DNA of 36,411 nt from Deltaproteobacteria bacterium (lineage in GTDB: Bacteria; Desulfobacterota_B; Binatia; UBA9968): positions 1 through 36,411 of the forward strand of contig VBKY01000090.1 in assembly GCA_005879255.1 (NCBI GenBank). Reading direction: 5' to 3'. Under the pieces are notes generated by a model. The model saw only the letters and a list, made by a program, of their open reading frames with translations, was not told where the DNA came from and searched no databases. The translations under genes and the position numbers were made by a program. Positions 1 through 8,090 of the stretch are shown piece by piece. Each line of letters opens with the position of its first letter. Position 1 is the stretch's first letter.

Positions 1-681
1 CGTGTTGCGAAAGTTTGGCGAGAAAACTTTGAATTCTTGGCGCTGGGCGCAGACGACGTAGGTTTTCGTGCTCGGGTGTTTGATGTAGATCACTTTGCTG
101 CTGAACCGATGCACTTCCAAGTCCAGCACTTTCGTGTAGAAATCCCGGCTGGCATCTATGTCAGTTGCGACCAACGTTCCATGGGTAAATCCTTGCGGCA
201 CGTAGCCGCGCCCCGGAAAGCGTTCTTCGGGATAGACAGCCTCCCAATGGGGTTTTTTCACGCCGCCGAATTTCTGCGCCGCCGCTTCTTTGCGCGAAAA
301 GTCCTCGTAACATTCGATTTCCCAACCGTTGGTTCCGGGTTCAACGAAGTAGCAGGAGTACGATCCATGACTCCACGTCGGTTTGCCGATGGCGCCGAGC
401 TTGTACTGATCCTTGTGCGCCTTCAGATATTCGTACGCTTTGTCGACTTCCTCGGTGGTCATGACCCGCACGCCCCAGTGGTTGTGCATGGGTTTGGCAG
501 GCGCGTCGGGGCCTGCGTCGTGGAGCACGAGCAGCCAGTGGCTATTGGGATGCTTTAACGTTACTTCGCCGGGTTTTTCAGAAATCCTCTCAAACGCCAA
601 TAAGTCGGTCATCACCGCCATTGATTCTTGCAAATTGCGGCATTCCATGTGGGTGGCGGATAGCGCGATAGGTTTAACCAT
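1..681 (-). CDS. VOC (glyoxalase/dioxygenase fold) family protein, 3' end cut by window edge
   Basis: The minus-strand frame is open from an ATG at 681 to the window edge, giving 227 visible residues and no stop. AGAGGGA lies just upstream of the ATG as a ribosome binding site. The protein reads as two vicinal-oxygen-chelate modules. Module one starts near residue 5 with the family-typical opening ALSATHMECRNLQESMAVM and ends in WEIECYED near residue 120. Module two begins around GFTHGTLVATDIDASRDFY. Candidate metal ligands are the His and Glu residues at those positions. Members include extradiol dioxygenases, glyoxalase I and antibiotic-resistance proteins; the substrate cannot be inferred. 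The gene runs leftward out of the window, divergent from the solute-binding protein genes. The long open frame on the opposite strand here is its shadow. Confidence 0.8.
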   Translation of the reverse strand, partial: MVKPIALSATHMECRNLQESMAVMTDLLAFERISEKPGEVTLKHPNSHWLLVLHDAGPDAPAKPMHNHWGVRVMTTEEVDKAYEYLKAHKDQYKLGAIGKPTWSHGSYSCYFVEPGTNGWEIECYEDFSRKEAAAQKFGGVKKPHWEAVYPEERFPGRGYVPQGFTHGTLVATDIDASRDFYTKVLDLEVHRFSSKVIYIKHPSTKTYVVCAQRQEFKVFSPNFRNT

Positions 682-816
682 CACTGTCCCTCTCGAGTGG
701 AAATGGGCTTCTCACGATGCGGCAGTTTAGTCTCTACGCATTGCGAGAAAATTTACAGCGGCGGCGCCGGGGTGTCAAACTGACTCACTCGCAGCTCACC
801 CTGCGAGCTTTATTCC

Positions 817-1134
817 ATGAGCCTCACATCCGTCTTGACACAAACAAGCCTTTTCCTTAGATTCGCCCAGCTTTCCGACGAGAAGAGGGAATGTGCAATC
901 AAGCTGAGATGCGTCGCACTGAGTTTCGCGTTAGTAACCCTTATGCTCTTCACATCTGCTCAAGGGCGTTTCCTCGAAACATTGAAGGATCCCGAGTTCC
1001 TCGCCGACGCGCAGAAAGCAGAATTGGATATCGAGCCGATCACCGGCGAGGAAATGAAAAAGATGGTAAGTAAACTCTCCACGCTTAGTCCGTCGATCGT
1101 CGCCAAGTTGAAGGAGATTTTGGGAACAAGGTAG
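817..1134 (+). pseudogene. Remnant of a TctC-type solute-binding protein (internal deletion)
   Basis: A 105-residue frame joins a hydrophobic, signal-peptide-like N-terminus (about residues 28-49) directly to a C-terminal block LKDPEFLADAQKAELDI followed by SPSIVAKLKEIL. The same C-terminal block closes both full-length solute-binding proteins downstream (KDPEFLGEAKKANLDI and KDPEFLAETRKANLDI, each ending in KLKEILK). The roughly 230 residues forming the ligand-binding lobes are missing. The simplest reading is a third tandem copy that lost its middle in frame. It may still be translated and exported, but it cannot form a binding cleft. The frame begins at 817; I see no convincing ribosome binding site. 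Confidence 0.65.
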
Positions 1135-1189
1135 GACGGGTGCGACTCGAATGCTATTTTCTTGTCGGGCTAACGTAAAGGGGACGCCA

Positions 1190-2215
1190 ATGCAAGTATC
1201 AATTAGACTATCGGCGCTTATTCTCTCGGCAGTGCTTGTTTCCGCCACCGACAATGGCTTTGCCCAAACCAATTTTTATGAAGGTAAGACCATCCGCATG
1301 ATCGTCGGTTTTACCGCCGGCGGCGGCTACGACGCCTACACCCGAACGATCAGCCGACACATGGGAAAGCACATTCCCGGCCATCCGTCATTGCTGGTCG
1401 AAAACATGCCGGGCGCCGGCAGCATGATCTCGGCCAACTACACCTACAAAGCCGCGAAACCAGACGGTCTCACGATCGGTCATTTCATCGGCGGGCTTTT
1501 CCTGCAGCAAATTTTGGAAAAGCCCGGGATCGAGTTTGACGCGAGCAAGTTTCAATTCATTGGCGTTCCGGCCCAGGATAATTTCCTCTTCGGAATCGCG
1601 AAGTCCACCGGCATCGCCGATTTGGAGTCATGGATGGCTTCCAAGCAAGTCGTCAAATTCGGCGGCGTCGCATCGGGCTCCGGTTCGGATGATTTTCCCA
1701 ACGTGCTCAAAGTGACCCTGGGCTTGGCGATCCAGCTCGTCTCCGGCTACAAGGGCACTGCCGATGTGCGTCTGGCGTTTAACAGCGGTGAGATCGCGGG
1801 CATCAGTAATTCGTGGGAGTCGACCAAATCGACTTGGCGCAAAGAATTGGAAAGCGGCGAACTGAAACTCATTCTCCAGGCGACGCTCAAACCCCATCCG
1901 GAATTTCCCAAATTGGCGATGGCGCTCAATTACGCCAAGACGGAAGAAGCGAAACGGCTGATCTCGACGGTCGCCCGCGTCCACGGTCCGACCGTGCGAC
2001 CTTACGTCCTACCGCCGAATACGCCGAAAGATCGGGTACAGATCATGCGCAAAGCATTCATGGACACGATGAAAGATCCCGAATTTCTCGGCGAGGCGAA
2101 AAAGGCGAATCTCGACATCAACCCCGACGACGGCGCCACGTTGGAGCAAAACGTCAAGGAAATTTTGAAACTGGAACCGGCGCTGGTGTCCAAGCTGAAA
2201 GAAATCTTGAAATAG
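1190..2215 (+). CDS. Tripartite tricarboxylate transporter substrate-binding protein (TctC/Bug family)
   Basis: A 341-residue periplasmic binding protein. I place the start at the ATG at 1190 because AAAGGGGA sits 6-13 bases before it and the product then opens with a clean signal peptide (MQVSIRLSALILSAVLV, cleavage near FAQ). The frame extends upstream to 1151 but that part does not look like a signal sequence. Family marks are YEGKTIRMIVGFTAGGGYD after the signal, the VENMPGAGS loop near residue 80 and the C-terminal KDPEFLGEAKKANLDI helix. TctC/Bug proteins bind small carboxylates or related ligands and normally feed a TctA/TctB permease, but none is encoded here, so this is an orphan receptor. 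It is about two-thirds identical to the next gene by eye: a tandem duplication. Confidence 0.85.
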   Translation: MQVSIRLSALILSAVLVSATDNGFAQTNFYEGKTIRMIVGFTAGGGYDAYTRTISRHMGKHIPGHPSLLVENMPGAGSMISANYTYKAAKPDGLTIGHFIGGLFLQQILEKPGIEFDASKFQFIGVPAQDNFLFGIAKSTGIADLESWMASKQVVKFGGVASGSGSDDFPNVLKVTLGLAIQLVSGYKGTADVRLAFNSGEIAGISNSWESTKSTWRKELESGELKLILQATLKPHPEFPKLAMALNYAKTEEAKRLISTVARVHGPTVRPYVLPPNTPKDRVQIMRKAFMDTMKDPEFLGEAKKANLDINPDDGATLEQNVKEILKLEPALVSKLKEILK

Positions 2216-2283
2216 ACGAGCTTGCTCATCGAGAGATCTCCGTTAGAGGATGGCTTCGATCGCAGTCAGGCCTGAGAGGTTAC

Positions 2284-3318
2284 ATGAAGACATTGGATAA
2301 TATCGGTCGTATAGTTCTCATCGCTATTAGCCTGCTTTTCGGTGCCGGCAGCGCCGAGACGTTCGCCCAAGACAGTTCTTATCAGGGAAAAACAATTCGC
2401 ATAATCGTCGGTCTTGCGGCTGGTGGGGGCTACGATGTCTATGCCCGCGCCATTGCCCGCCATATGGGCAAACACATTCCCGGTAATCCCGCCATCGCCG
2501 TGGAAAATATGACTGGCGCTGGCAGTCTTGTGTCCGCCAACTATCTTTACAAAGTGGCGCGGCCCGATGGTTTGATTATCAGCCACTTTATCGGCGGGCT
2601 ATTCCTCCACCAGCTGCTCGGCAAACCGGGAATCGAGTTCGATGCGCCCAAATTCGAGTTTATCGGCACTCCGATGCAGGACAATTTTGTTCTCGGCGTC
2701 GCGAAATCCACCGGCGTCACAGACGTCGAAAAATGGCTGGCTTCCAAGCAAGTCGTGAAGTTTGGCGGAATCGCGAGCGGCACGGGAAGCGACGACGTGC
2801 CCAATATCCTCAAAGCAACCATCGGCCTGCCGCTTCAATTGGTAAGCGGCTACAAGGGAACTTCCGAAATCCGTCTGGCGTTCAATGGCGGCGAAGTTTC
2901 TGGGGTCAGTATTTCATGGGAGTCCGCCAAATCGACTTGGCGCAAGGAAGTGGAGAGAGGCGACATGGTGATTGTCCTCCAGGGGAACACCAAGTCACAT
3001 CCGGAGCTGACCAAGGTTCCGATATCCATCAATTTCGCTAAGACCGACGAAGCCAAGAAATTGATGCAGATCGTGTTACAAGCCCACGGCCCGACGGTGC
3101 GGCCGTTCGTTTTACCTCCTCGCACGCCCAAGGACCGAGTGCAAATTTTGCGCAAGGCGTTCATCGACACGATGAAAGATCCGGAGTTTTTGGCCGAGAC
3201 CAGGAAGGCGAATCTAGATATCAATCCGACCGACGGCGCAACCTTGGAACAAAACGTTCAGGAGATTATGAAGCTCGAACCCACCCTGGTCGCCAAGCTC
3301 AAAGAAATTCTCAAGTAG
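2284..3318 (+). CDS. Second, tandem TctC/Bug-type substrate-binding protein
   Basis: A 344-residue paralogue of the preceding gene, beginning at ATG 2284 with GAGAGG eight bases upstream and 68 bases after the previous stop. It has a signal peptide (MKTLDNIGRIVLIAISLLFG, cleavage near FAQ), then YQGKTIRIIVGLAAGGGYD, VENMTGAGS, the SWESAKSTWRKE segment shared almost exactly with its neighbour, and the C-terminal KDPEFLAETRKANLDI and KLKEILK. The open frame extends far upstream to 1813, but that extension overlaps the previous gene out of frame and is a shadow. Without a TctA/TctB permease nearby the ligand is unknown. Differences are spread along the whole protein, so the two copies have probably diverged in ligand. 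Confidence 0.85.
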   Translation: MKTLDNIGRIVLIAISLLFGAGSAETFAQDSSYQGKTIRIIVGLAAGGGYDVYARAIARHMGKHIPGNPAIAVENMTGAGSLVSANYLYKVARPDGLIISHFIGGLFLHQLLGKPGIEFDAPKFEFIGTPMQDNFVLGVAKSTGVTDVEKWLASKQVVKFGGIASGTGSDDVPNILKATIGLPLQLVSGYKGTSEIRLAFNGGEVSGVSISWESAKSTWRKEVERGDMVIVLQGNTKSHPELTKVPISINFAKTDEAKKLMQIVLQAHGPTVRPFVLPPRTPKDRVQILRKAFIDTMKDPEFLAETRKANLDINPTDGATLEQNVQEIMKLEPTLVAKLKEILK

Positions 3319-3350
3319 CTCAATTCACGTTGAATACGTGCGCTGAAAAC

Positions 3351-4400
3351 TTACCTTGTTTTGTTGAAGATCTCGTCAAAGCGGGCCACGGTTTCGTTGT
3401 AGCTCTCGATCATCCCTTCGGGTTTCGCTGGGTAGAGATTCAGGCCCTTCGTAAGACTTGGCGGATCCGGGAAAACATCCGGGCGCGCGGGAACGCGCCG
3501 CTGGCCGCGGAGCAATCCCTGTCCTTCTTTCGACAGCGCAAAGTCCACGAACAGTCTGGCCGCGTTCGGATGTGGCGCCTTGTCGGGAATCGAGATCGCG
3601 TTGATAGCCGTGATCGTCGGACCTTTGAAGCGCACCCAATCAATCGGCGCGCCGCTTCCCTTCATCCGCTCGACCCGATTGGAGTACACAACGGTCGCGA
3701 TCGCCGTCTCGCCCGCCGCCACCAGTTGAGCCAATAGCGTGTGCCCTTTGCGCATTTGCAGATTTTGGCCGGCGAACTTCTTCATGAAGTCGAGCCCCTT
3801 GTCTCGCCCCATGATCTGCAACACGTTGTAAAACCACTGGTATTCCTCTGTCTCCAAACTTATCAGCCCCTTCCATTTCGGGTTCAGCAGATCTTCGTAG
3901 CGCGTGGGAATGTCTTTGGGCGCAACTTGACGGGTGTTGTAGCCGATCACGTACGGTATCTGGTAAAACGCCGTCCAGTGTCCCTGGGGGTCTTTGAAAC
4001 CATCCGGATAAGCGGGAGCTTCCTCGGAGACAAATCGCGTTAGTAGCCCGGCATTTTTCAACTGATAAACTTGAACGATGCTCGTCTGAAAGATGTCCGC
4101 CATGTGGGTACCCGCGCGATGCTCGATGAGGAATCTCGCCTGGACTTTCTCGCCCGCGGCGCGAAATATTTCGGTTTTGATCAACGGATACTTCTTGGTG
4201 AACTCTTTCGTATAAATATTCGCCTCTTCAGTTTCCATTCCAGTGTATAGGACGAGTTGGCCTTCCTTCTTCGCCCCCTCCACAATCTTGTCGCGATCCG
4301 CGCTTGCCGCATGGGCAAAACAGGTTGGCAGAGCAAGCATGATCAGTCCGGCAATGACCGAAATGTTTTTTGTCGACAATAAACTGAATAGAGATTTCAT
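3351..4400 (-). CDS. Periplasmic ABC transporter solute-binding protein (iron/thiamine type)
   Basis: A 349-residue extracellular binding protein on the minus strand, convergent with the tandem TctC genes. The ATG at 4400 is preferred over one 39 bases earlier because AAAGGA precedes it and the product then opens with a signal peptide ending near CFAHAASA. After cleavage it reads IVEGAKKEGQLVLYTGMETEE, the usual opening of the AfuA/FbpA-like group, followed by FTKKYP, a hinge region with YVIGYNTR and DLLNPKWKG, and WFYNVLQIMGRDKG. These proteins bind Fe(III), thiamine, phosphonates or organic ligands and hand them to an ABC permease. No permease or ATPase gene is adjacent, so the ligand stays open. 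Confidence 0.82.
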   Translation of the reverse strand: MKSLFSLLSTKNISVIAGLIMLALPTCFAHAASADRDKIVEGAKKEGQLVLYTGMETEEANIYTKEFTKKYPLIKTEIFRAAGEKVQARFLIEHRAGTHMADIFQTSIVQVYQLKNAGLLTRFVSEEAPAYPDGFKDPQGHWTAFYQIPYVIGYNTRQVAPKDIPTRYEDLLNPKWKGLISLETEEYQWFYNVLQIMGRDKGLDFMKKFAGQNLQMRKGHTLLAQLVAAGETAIATVVYSNRVERMKGSGAPIDWVRFKGPTITAINAISIPDKAPHPNAARLFVDFALSKEGQGLLRGQRRVPARPDVFPDPPSLTKGLNLYPAKPEGMIESYNETVARFDEIFNKTR

Positions 4401-4496
4401 GCGGCGTCCTTTCGATCCATGCTTCGAGGAGCAGAGCATCCAAAGTTAGCTCCCGATTGTCAATACAAAATCCATCCGAGAAATTCGACGGCTCAC

Positions 4497-4526
4497 TTGA
4501 CAATCCGGCGCCACCTCTCCTATCGT
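4497..4526 (+). promoter_or_regulatory. Candidate sigma-70-type promoter for the amidohydrolase
   Basis: TTGACA at 4497-4502, an 18-base spacer, then TATCGT at 4521-4526 (four of six bases match the consensus -10). It would start transcription near 4533 and give a leader of about 100 bases that includes the palindrome at 4596-4614. The -35 box is perfect and the -10 box weak. Pattern match only. Confidence 0.3.
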
Positions 4527-4595
4527 CGACAATACGCGGAATTTGTGGAAAAGCTCGACGAAACGCAACAACGCGCATAGAAAAACGCGATGGCC

Positions 4596-4614
4596 GCGAT
4601 ATCATTGATATCGC
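4596..4614. promoter_or_regulatory. Perfect palindrome in the amidohydrolase leader (operator candidate)
   Basis: GCGATATC, spacer ATT, then GATATCGC form a perfect 8-bp inverted repeat with a 3-base centre, ending nine bases before the AAGGAG ribosome binding site of the amidohydrolase. Size and symmetry fit a dimeric repressor operator. The RNA could also fold as a short hairpin close to the ribosome site. No regulator gene is adjacent, so the binding protein is unknown. Confidence 0.4.
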
Positions 4615-4636
4615 ATAACTCAATAAGGAGAAACCC

Positions 4637-5809
4637 ATGCCGGATTTCAAACTCATTTCCGCCGATAGCCACGTCAATGAACCGCCCGCCGCGTGGGAGC
4701 GCGTGCAAAAGGAATACGGCGAGCGTGCGCCAAAAGTCGTGAAGGACCCGCCCGGTGTGCCGAAAGGTATTTGGCTCCTCATCGACGGCCAGCCGCCGAT
4801 CGGCTTATCGCACTATTCGAAGGGCCTCGTAGTCGACAAGTCCGGCGGCATCTCCGAAGTCGATCAGGAGAAACACTTTCAAACGATTCGCTTCAACGAA
4901 GTCTTCCGCTACGAAGATTATCCCGGCGGCTGGGAGCCCAACGCTCGCCTCAAAGACCAGGACACCGACGGCGTCGACGCGGAAGTGTTGTTCTCCAGCG
5001 CGGCGCGCCAGCTTTATAGCATCACTGACGAGCCCTATCAGCGCGCGATCTTTCACTCGTACAATGACTGGCTGCACGAATTCTGTAGCGCGAACCCAAA
5101 GAGACTCATCGGCCTGGCGCTTTTAACGATTCTCGACATGGAGCACACGGTCGCTGACATTCACCGCTACGCCAAGCTTGGCTTTCGCGGTGTGCAAATT
5201 CCCACGCGCATCAAAGACAGCGGCTACTATGAGCCGCACTATGAGCCGATGTGGAGCGCCCTGGAAGAAACCGGTTTGATCATCAACGTGCACACCACTT
5301 CCACCCAGGGAATCGCGCGCACGCACTACGAAGGGCCGCGCGAGATCGAGCCGAAAAAGCAGCCGATGGGCTTCGCGCGCAAGCAGGAACCGGCGCAGCA
5401 ATTCCTCGGCAACATGATGCTCTCCGGTGTGTTAGATCGCCACCCGAAGTTGCAACTGGTCTGCGCCGAGTTCGACGTCGGCTGGGTGGCGAACCTGGTT
5501 CAACAAGTCGACTACTGGTTCGGCCGCGAGAGCACTTTCGACGCCGATCGCAACATCAATAAGCGTCGGCCCAGCGAGTACTTTAAGAATAATGTTTTTT
5601 TCACCTATCAAGACGATCGTGCCGGTGTGCTGACGGCTTCGGTTTACGGCGAAGACAACTTTCTCTGGGCCAGCGATTACCCGCACGGTGTGACCACTTG
5701 GCCCTGCTCCAAAGAAACCGTTGACCGCAACTGCGAAGGCATCGCCCCGACCGTCAAAAGAAAATTGAATCGGGATAATGCCGCGAAGCTTTACGGCCTC
5801 AATGCCTGA
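4637..5809 (+). CDS. Amidohydrolase family protein (Amidohydro_2 / TIM-barrel metal hydrolase)
   Basis: A 390-residue cytoplasmic enzyme starting at ATG 4637, with AAGGAG nine bases upstream. The N-terminal metal motif reads LISADSHV (D10, H12), the form used in the ACMSD/gamma-resorcylate-decarboxylase-like branch. Further family marks are FRGVQIPTR, NVHTTSTQG near residue 215, the VCAEFDVGWV strand, and the closing WASDYPHGVTTWP with the last metal-binding Asp near residue 353. Enzymes of this branch hydrolyse or decarboxylate small aromatic or lactone substrates; the exact substrate is not readable. It stands alone, followed 111 bases later by a ferredoxin gene, and no catabolic partner is adjacent. 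Confidence 0.85.
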   Translation: MPDFKLISADSHVNEPPAAWERVQKEYGERAPKVVKDPPGVPKGIWLLIDGQPPIGLSHYSKGLVVDKSGGISEVDQEKHFQTIRFNEVFRYEDYPGGWEPNARLKDQDTDGVDAEVLFSSAARQLYSITDEPYQRAIFHSYNDWLHEFCSANPKRLIGLALLTILDMEHTVADIHRYAKLGFRGVQIPTRIKDSGYYEPHYEPMWSALEETGLIINVHTTSTQGIARTHYEGPREIEPKKQPMGFARKQEPAQQFLGNMMLSGVLDRHPKLQLVCAEFDVGWVANLVQQVDYWFGRESTFDADRNINKRRPSEYFKNNVFFTYQDDRAGVLTASVYGEDNFLWASDYPHGVTTWPCSKETVDRNCEGIAPTVKRKLNRDNAAKLYGLNA

Positions 5810-5862
5810 GTGAATGGAGTAACCGAGCATTGTAGTGCTGGGCTAAGGCAGGAGAACCGTAG

Positions 5863-5889
5863 GATGCGTTGAGCGTAGCGATACGCATC
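5863..5889. repeat. Hairpin repeat between amidohydrolase and ferredoxin genes
   Basis: GATGCGT at 5863-5869 pairs with ACGCATC at 5883-5889 around a 13-base loop. The motif resembles the widespread intergenic hairpins of the GGATGCGTTGAGCG type. It lies between two co-directional genes and may mark an mRNA processing or attenuation point, or simply be a scattered repeat. Confidence 0.5.
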
Positions 5890-5920
5890 GTCATCTTTCA
5901 GCAGCCTACGAGGAGAAAGC

Positions 5921-6139
5921 ATGAAAATTACCATCGACCGAACCAAATGCGAAGGCTACGCCAAGTGCATCCAAGCATCGCCCAAAGTATTCAAACTCGA
6001 CGCCAAGATGATCGCGGAAGTCATCGATCCCAAAGCCGACACGGACGAAAAAATTCTGCTCGCCGCCAAAATCTGCCCGACCAAAGCGATCAGTTTAGAA
6101 GAGGAAGGGACGGGGAAAAAGATTTTTCCGACGGAATAA
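5921..6139 (+). CDS. Small [3Fe-4S]-type ferredoxin
   Basis: A 72-residue ferredoxin starting at ATG 5921 behind a GAGGAGA ribosome site. It begins MKITIDRTKCEGYAKC and has three cysteines in cluster positions (C10, C16 and C51, the last in KICPTKAISLEEE). The residue that would be a fourth ligand is a tyrosine (Y13, in CEGYAKC). This C-x5-C...CP pattern is known for single-cluster [3Fe-4S] ferredoxins that donate electrons to cytochromes P450 or other oxygenases. No P450 lies in the window, so the partner is elsewhere. It may be co-transcribed with the amidohydrolase upstream, but the 111-base gap holds a hairpin. Confidence 0.8.
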   Translation: MKITIDRTKCEGYAKCIQASPKVFKLDAKMIAEVIDPKADTDEKILLAAKICPTKAISLEEEGTGKKIFPTE

Positions 6140-6214
6140 GCGGGTCTAGTTAGCAGTAATAAATGGGAAAGGATCACCGTTCATACTCACACGAGCGGCG
6201 TTTCCTTGTCCGTT

Positions 6215-6237
6215 CGCCCTGAGCGCGTCGAAGGGCG
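6215..6237. repeat. Short hairpin repeat (CGCCCT...AGGGCG)
   Basis: CGCCCT at 6215-6220 and AGGGCG at 6232-6237 enclose GAGCGCGTCGA. This resembles a short palindromic repeat common between genes of many environmental bacteria. It lies in the 137-base gap between the ferredoxin and the converging racemase-type pseudogene, where it could also act as a weak terminator. Confidence 0.4.
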
Positions 6238-6276
6238 TTTTCGGTCGTTCTGCTCTGGTTCCTCGAAACGAGTCTA

Positions 6277-6973
6277 CTACGGCAACTCCACTAAGAGTCG
6301 CCCATAGCCACTGCGCGGCTGGCGTACTCGCAAACGTTTCTGAATTTCCCAACACTGGGTTACGCCCGGATGAATTACCGGCACACCGAGGTCCTGCTCC
6401 AGCGGTTCGATGATATCGAGAATGCGGAGCTTCCCGCCTTGGAAGTAAATCCCGTCCGCATCGCGATGCCGCAAGGACAGATTCCTCGCTTGATAATAGA
6501 TGTCCTTTGATGAAAGCCTGCCGACCTCTTCCCACGGTCCGGGAAGTTTTTCCAACTCTAAAACGTTGAAACCCGCATCAGTGAAATATCGTGCGACAAT
6601 GCTTGTGTCATCGAAATCGTAACCAATGCCGACGACTTTTTTGATCCCAAGCGCCTTCATCGCGGCAACCTGATTCGTGCCCGAGGTAAAGATCGGGATG
6701 CCGAACTGCTTTTCCCATTTAGCAATAATCTCAGCCTCGCCCTTGTAGCCAAGCAGCATAAACGGTGGCGTCCCCGCCGCGTGAATCAGATCAACCTTGT
6801 CCTCGGCAAGCTCGGCGATCTTCGCTTCATAAGCCGGAATTGCCGCCTGGAATTCTTCGATCTTCCCATGCCGCACGTTGTTGAACAGTGGAATCACACC
6901 GATCCCTTCCGGAACCCGACCCCTTGGTCGGTTTGATGATCCCAACCATCCCGCGCCAGCAATCGTACGGCAT
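6277..6973 (-). pseudogene. Frameshifted maleate isomerase / Asp-Glu racemase family gene
   Basis: Translation starts at ATG 6973 behind a strong AAGGAG and reads MPYDCWRGMVGIIKPTKG, the conserved opening of the arylmalonate-decarboxylase/maleate cis-trans isomerase group. It then loses frame near 6920, and the rest continues in another frame as VPEGIGVIPLFNNVRHG, DLIHAAGTPPFMLLGYKG, IPIFTSGTNQVAAMKALG and HPGVTQCWEIQKR. From memory, family members have about eight extra residues between these two parts, so a small deletion as well as a shift is likely. The break lies beside a perfect CCGACC/GGTCGG hairpin (minus strand) that could promote slippage. The cysteines of PYDCWRG and GVTQCWEI are present, but no full-length protein can be made unless the sequence is in error. 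Confidence 0.72.
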
Positions 6974-7284
6974 AAATTTCTCCTTCGGAATAGCATCAAT
7001 AGCAAGTTTCAAATCTTCCGCTCTATATCCACAGACAATCGATTGCAGAAGCGCGGCCTGACCTAACGCAGATGGTTCGCACCAAAGACATAACCTGCGA
7101 TCCAAACAAACGAGTTGAACTGGAGATCTCGCCGAGATCCCTCCAAGAGATTCGAGGCCAGCTATCCGGCACGTCGAACTCTGATTCTAATACTTTTTTT
7201 CTCGTCCCCTTGATGCACCGCGCTAAGTCATCAGGGGATGGAAACGTAATTCCATAGTCGTCAGCCCGCCGATCAGAAGGACCT
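6974..7284 (-). other. Unassigned stretch upstream of the racemase pseudogene
   Basis: About 310 bases between two broken genes. A 90-codon minus-strand frame opens with TTG overlapping the AbiGi stop and runs through this stretch, but I recognise no family in it, and another frame is also open over part of it. A 7-bp inverted repeat, GATCTCG at 7125-7131 and CGAGATC at 7133-7139 with a single central base, could be an operator for the racemase-type gene. I cannot support a real gene here. Confidence 0.35.
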
Positions 7285-8017
7285 CTAAATTCCAATGACC
7301 TTGCCCAAATACTCTGGGTATTCTCTTTCCAAGCGCGACAAATACGCCTTAGCGACCACTATTTTTGCCACGTCCGACGGATCGAATTTTAGATTGCCGT
7401 GCTTTCTCCATTCTCGTTCCATGTAATAATTTGCTGGATGATTCTGACCAAGATGAGAATTGAACGGTTTAACAAAAGCAAGAAAATCCTTCGCGAATAC
7501 GCTTAGTATCGCGTCTGCAGCGTCGGCTTCATTGCTCGGTTTAGCTCCAAGGCCCTCTGCTTGTCGTGGTGTCAGATGATGAAGATTTCGATTTCACATG
7601 AGCGTAAAAACCCTTGTAAATCGCTTCGAGGTCCCGAATTAATGTAGTTCCGTGAATGGATCTCCAGTCATCATTTCTCGTGGGTATATACATCACCGGG
7701 CGAGCGCCGTATGGGATCAATAAATCACGAGGGAAGGAGAGGCCAAATTTTCCATATTTGGCGACGTGCACGCTTAACGAGTCAAAAGGAATATCTGCGT
7801 AGCAAGTTACCGTCGGCACAATAAGTTCTTCCTTTTCCAAAGATCTGTCCCAGTTAATAGTGTAGCTAACTTGCCCCCAATTATTGTCGTGCGGCGGATG
7901 AGAGACACAGCTCGCAGCGAGTATTTTTAATAGGTTCTCGTAGTTGGCGCGATCATCACTTGGGTCGCGACGTCCGACAAAATGAAATAACTCCGTTGAC
8001 GTGTACAAGACTTTCAT
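7285..8017 (-). pseudogene. AbiGi-type abortive infection protein, broken by a frameshift
   Basis: From ATG 8017 the frame reads ELFHFVGRRDPSDDRANYEN, then TVTCYADIPFDSLSVHVAKY, then GKFGLSFPRDLLIPYGARPV, which matches the AbiGi antitoxin-like family of phage abortive-infection systems. It stops early at 7541. The remaining third continues in a different frame as ANYYMEREWRKHGNLKF, SDVAKIVVAKAYLSRLERE and YPEYLGKVIGI, ending at TAG 7285. The total of 733 nt is one more than a multiple of three, so one extra base (or two lost) between about 7560 and 7595 explains it. The partner AbiGii, a nucleotidyltransferase-like toxin, is not recognisable nearby. Identification rests on remembered family motifs. 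Confidence 0.68.
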
Positions 8018-8090
8018 TTTCTCTATTCGCGTGTCACCGAGACCCCTTTTCTCTCATGGACTCGAGCAAATTAGCGATTTTCGTACGACT

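Noticed and set aside
37..558. A 173-codon open frame on the plus strand at the left edge
   Set aside because: It is the antisense shadow of the VOC gene; its translation resembles no family, while the minus strand reads as a clean two-module VOC protein with a ribosome site.
1813..2283. Long upstream extension of the second TctC gene
   Set aside because: It overlaps the first TctC gene out of frame, and the signal peptide and ribosome site mark the start at 2284.
4440..4480. Possible TTGACA promoter for the iron-type solute-binding protein on the minus strand
   Set aside because: TTGACA is present near 4458-4463, but no acceptable -10 box lies at a proper distance.
7023..7295. A 90-codon frame with TTG start overlapping the AbiGi stop, considered as AbiGii
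   Set aside because: It has none of the nucleotidyltransferase motifs expected of AbiGii and is far too short.
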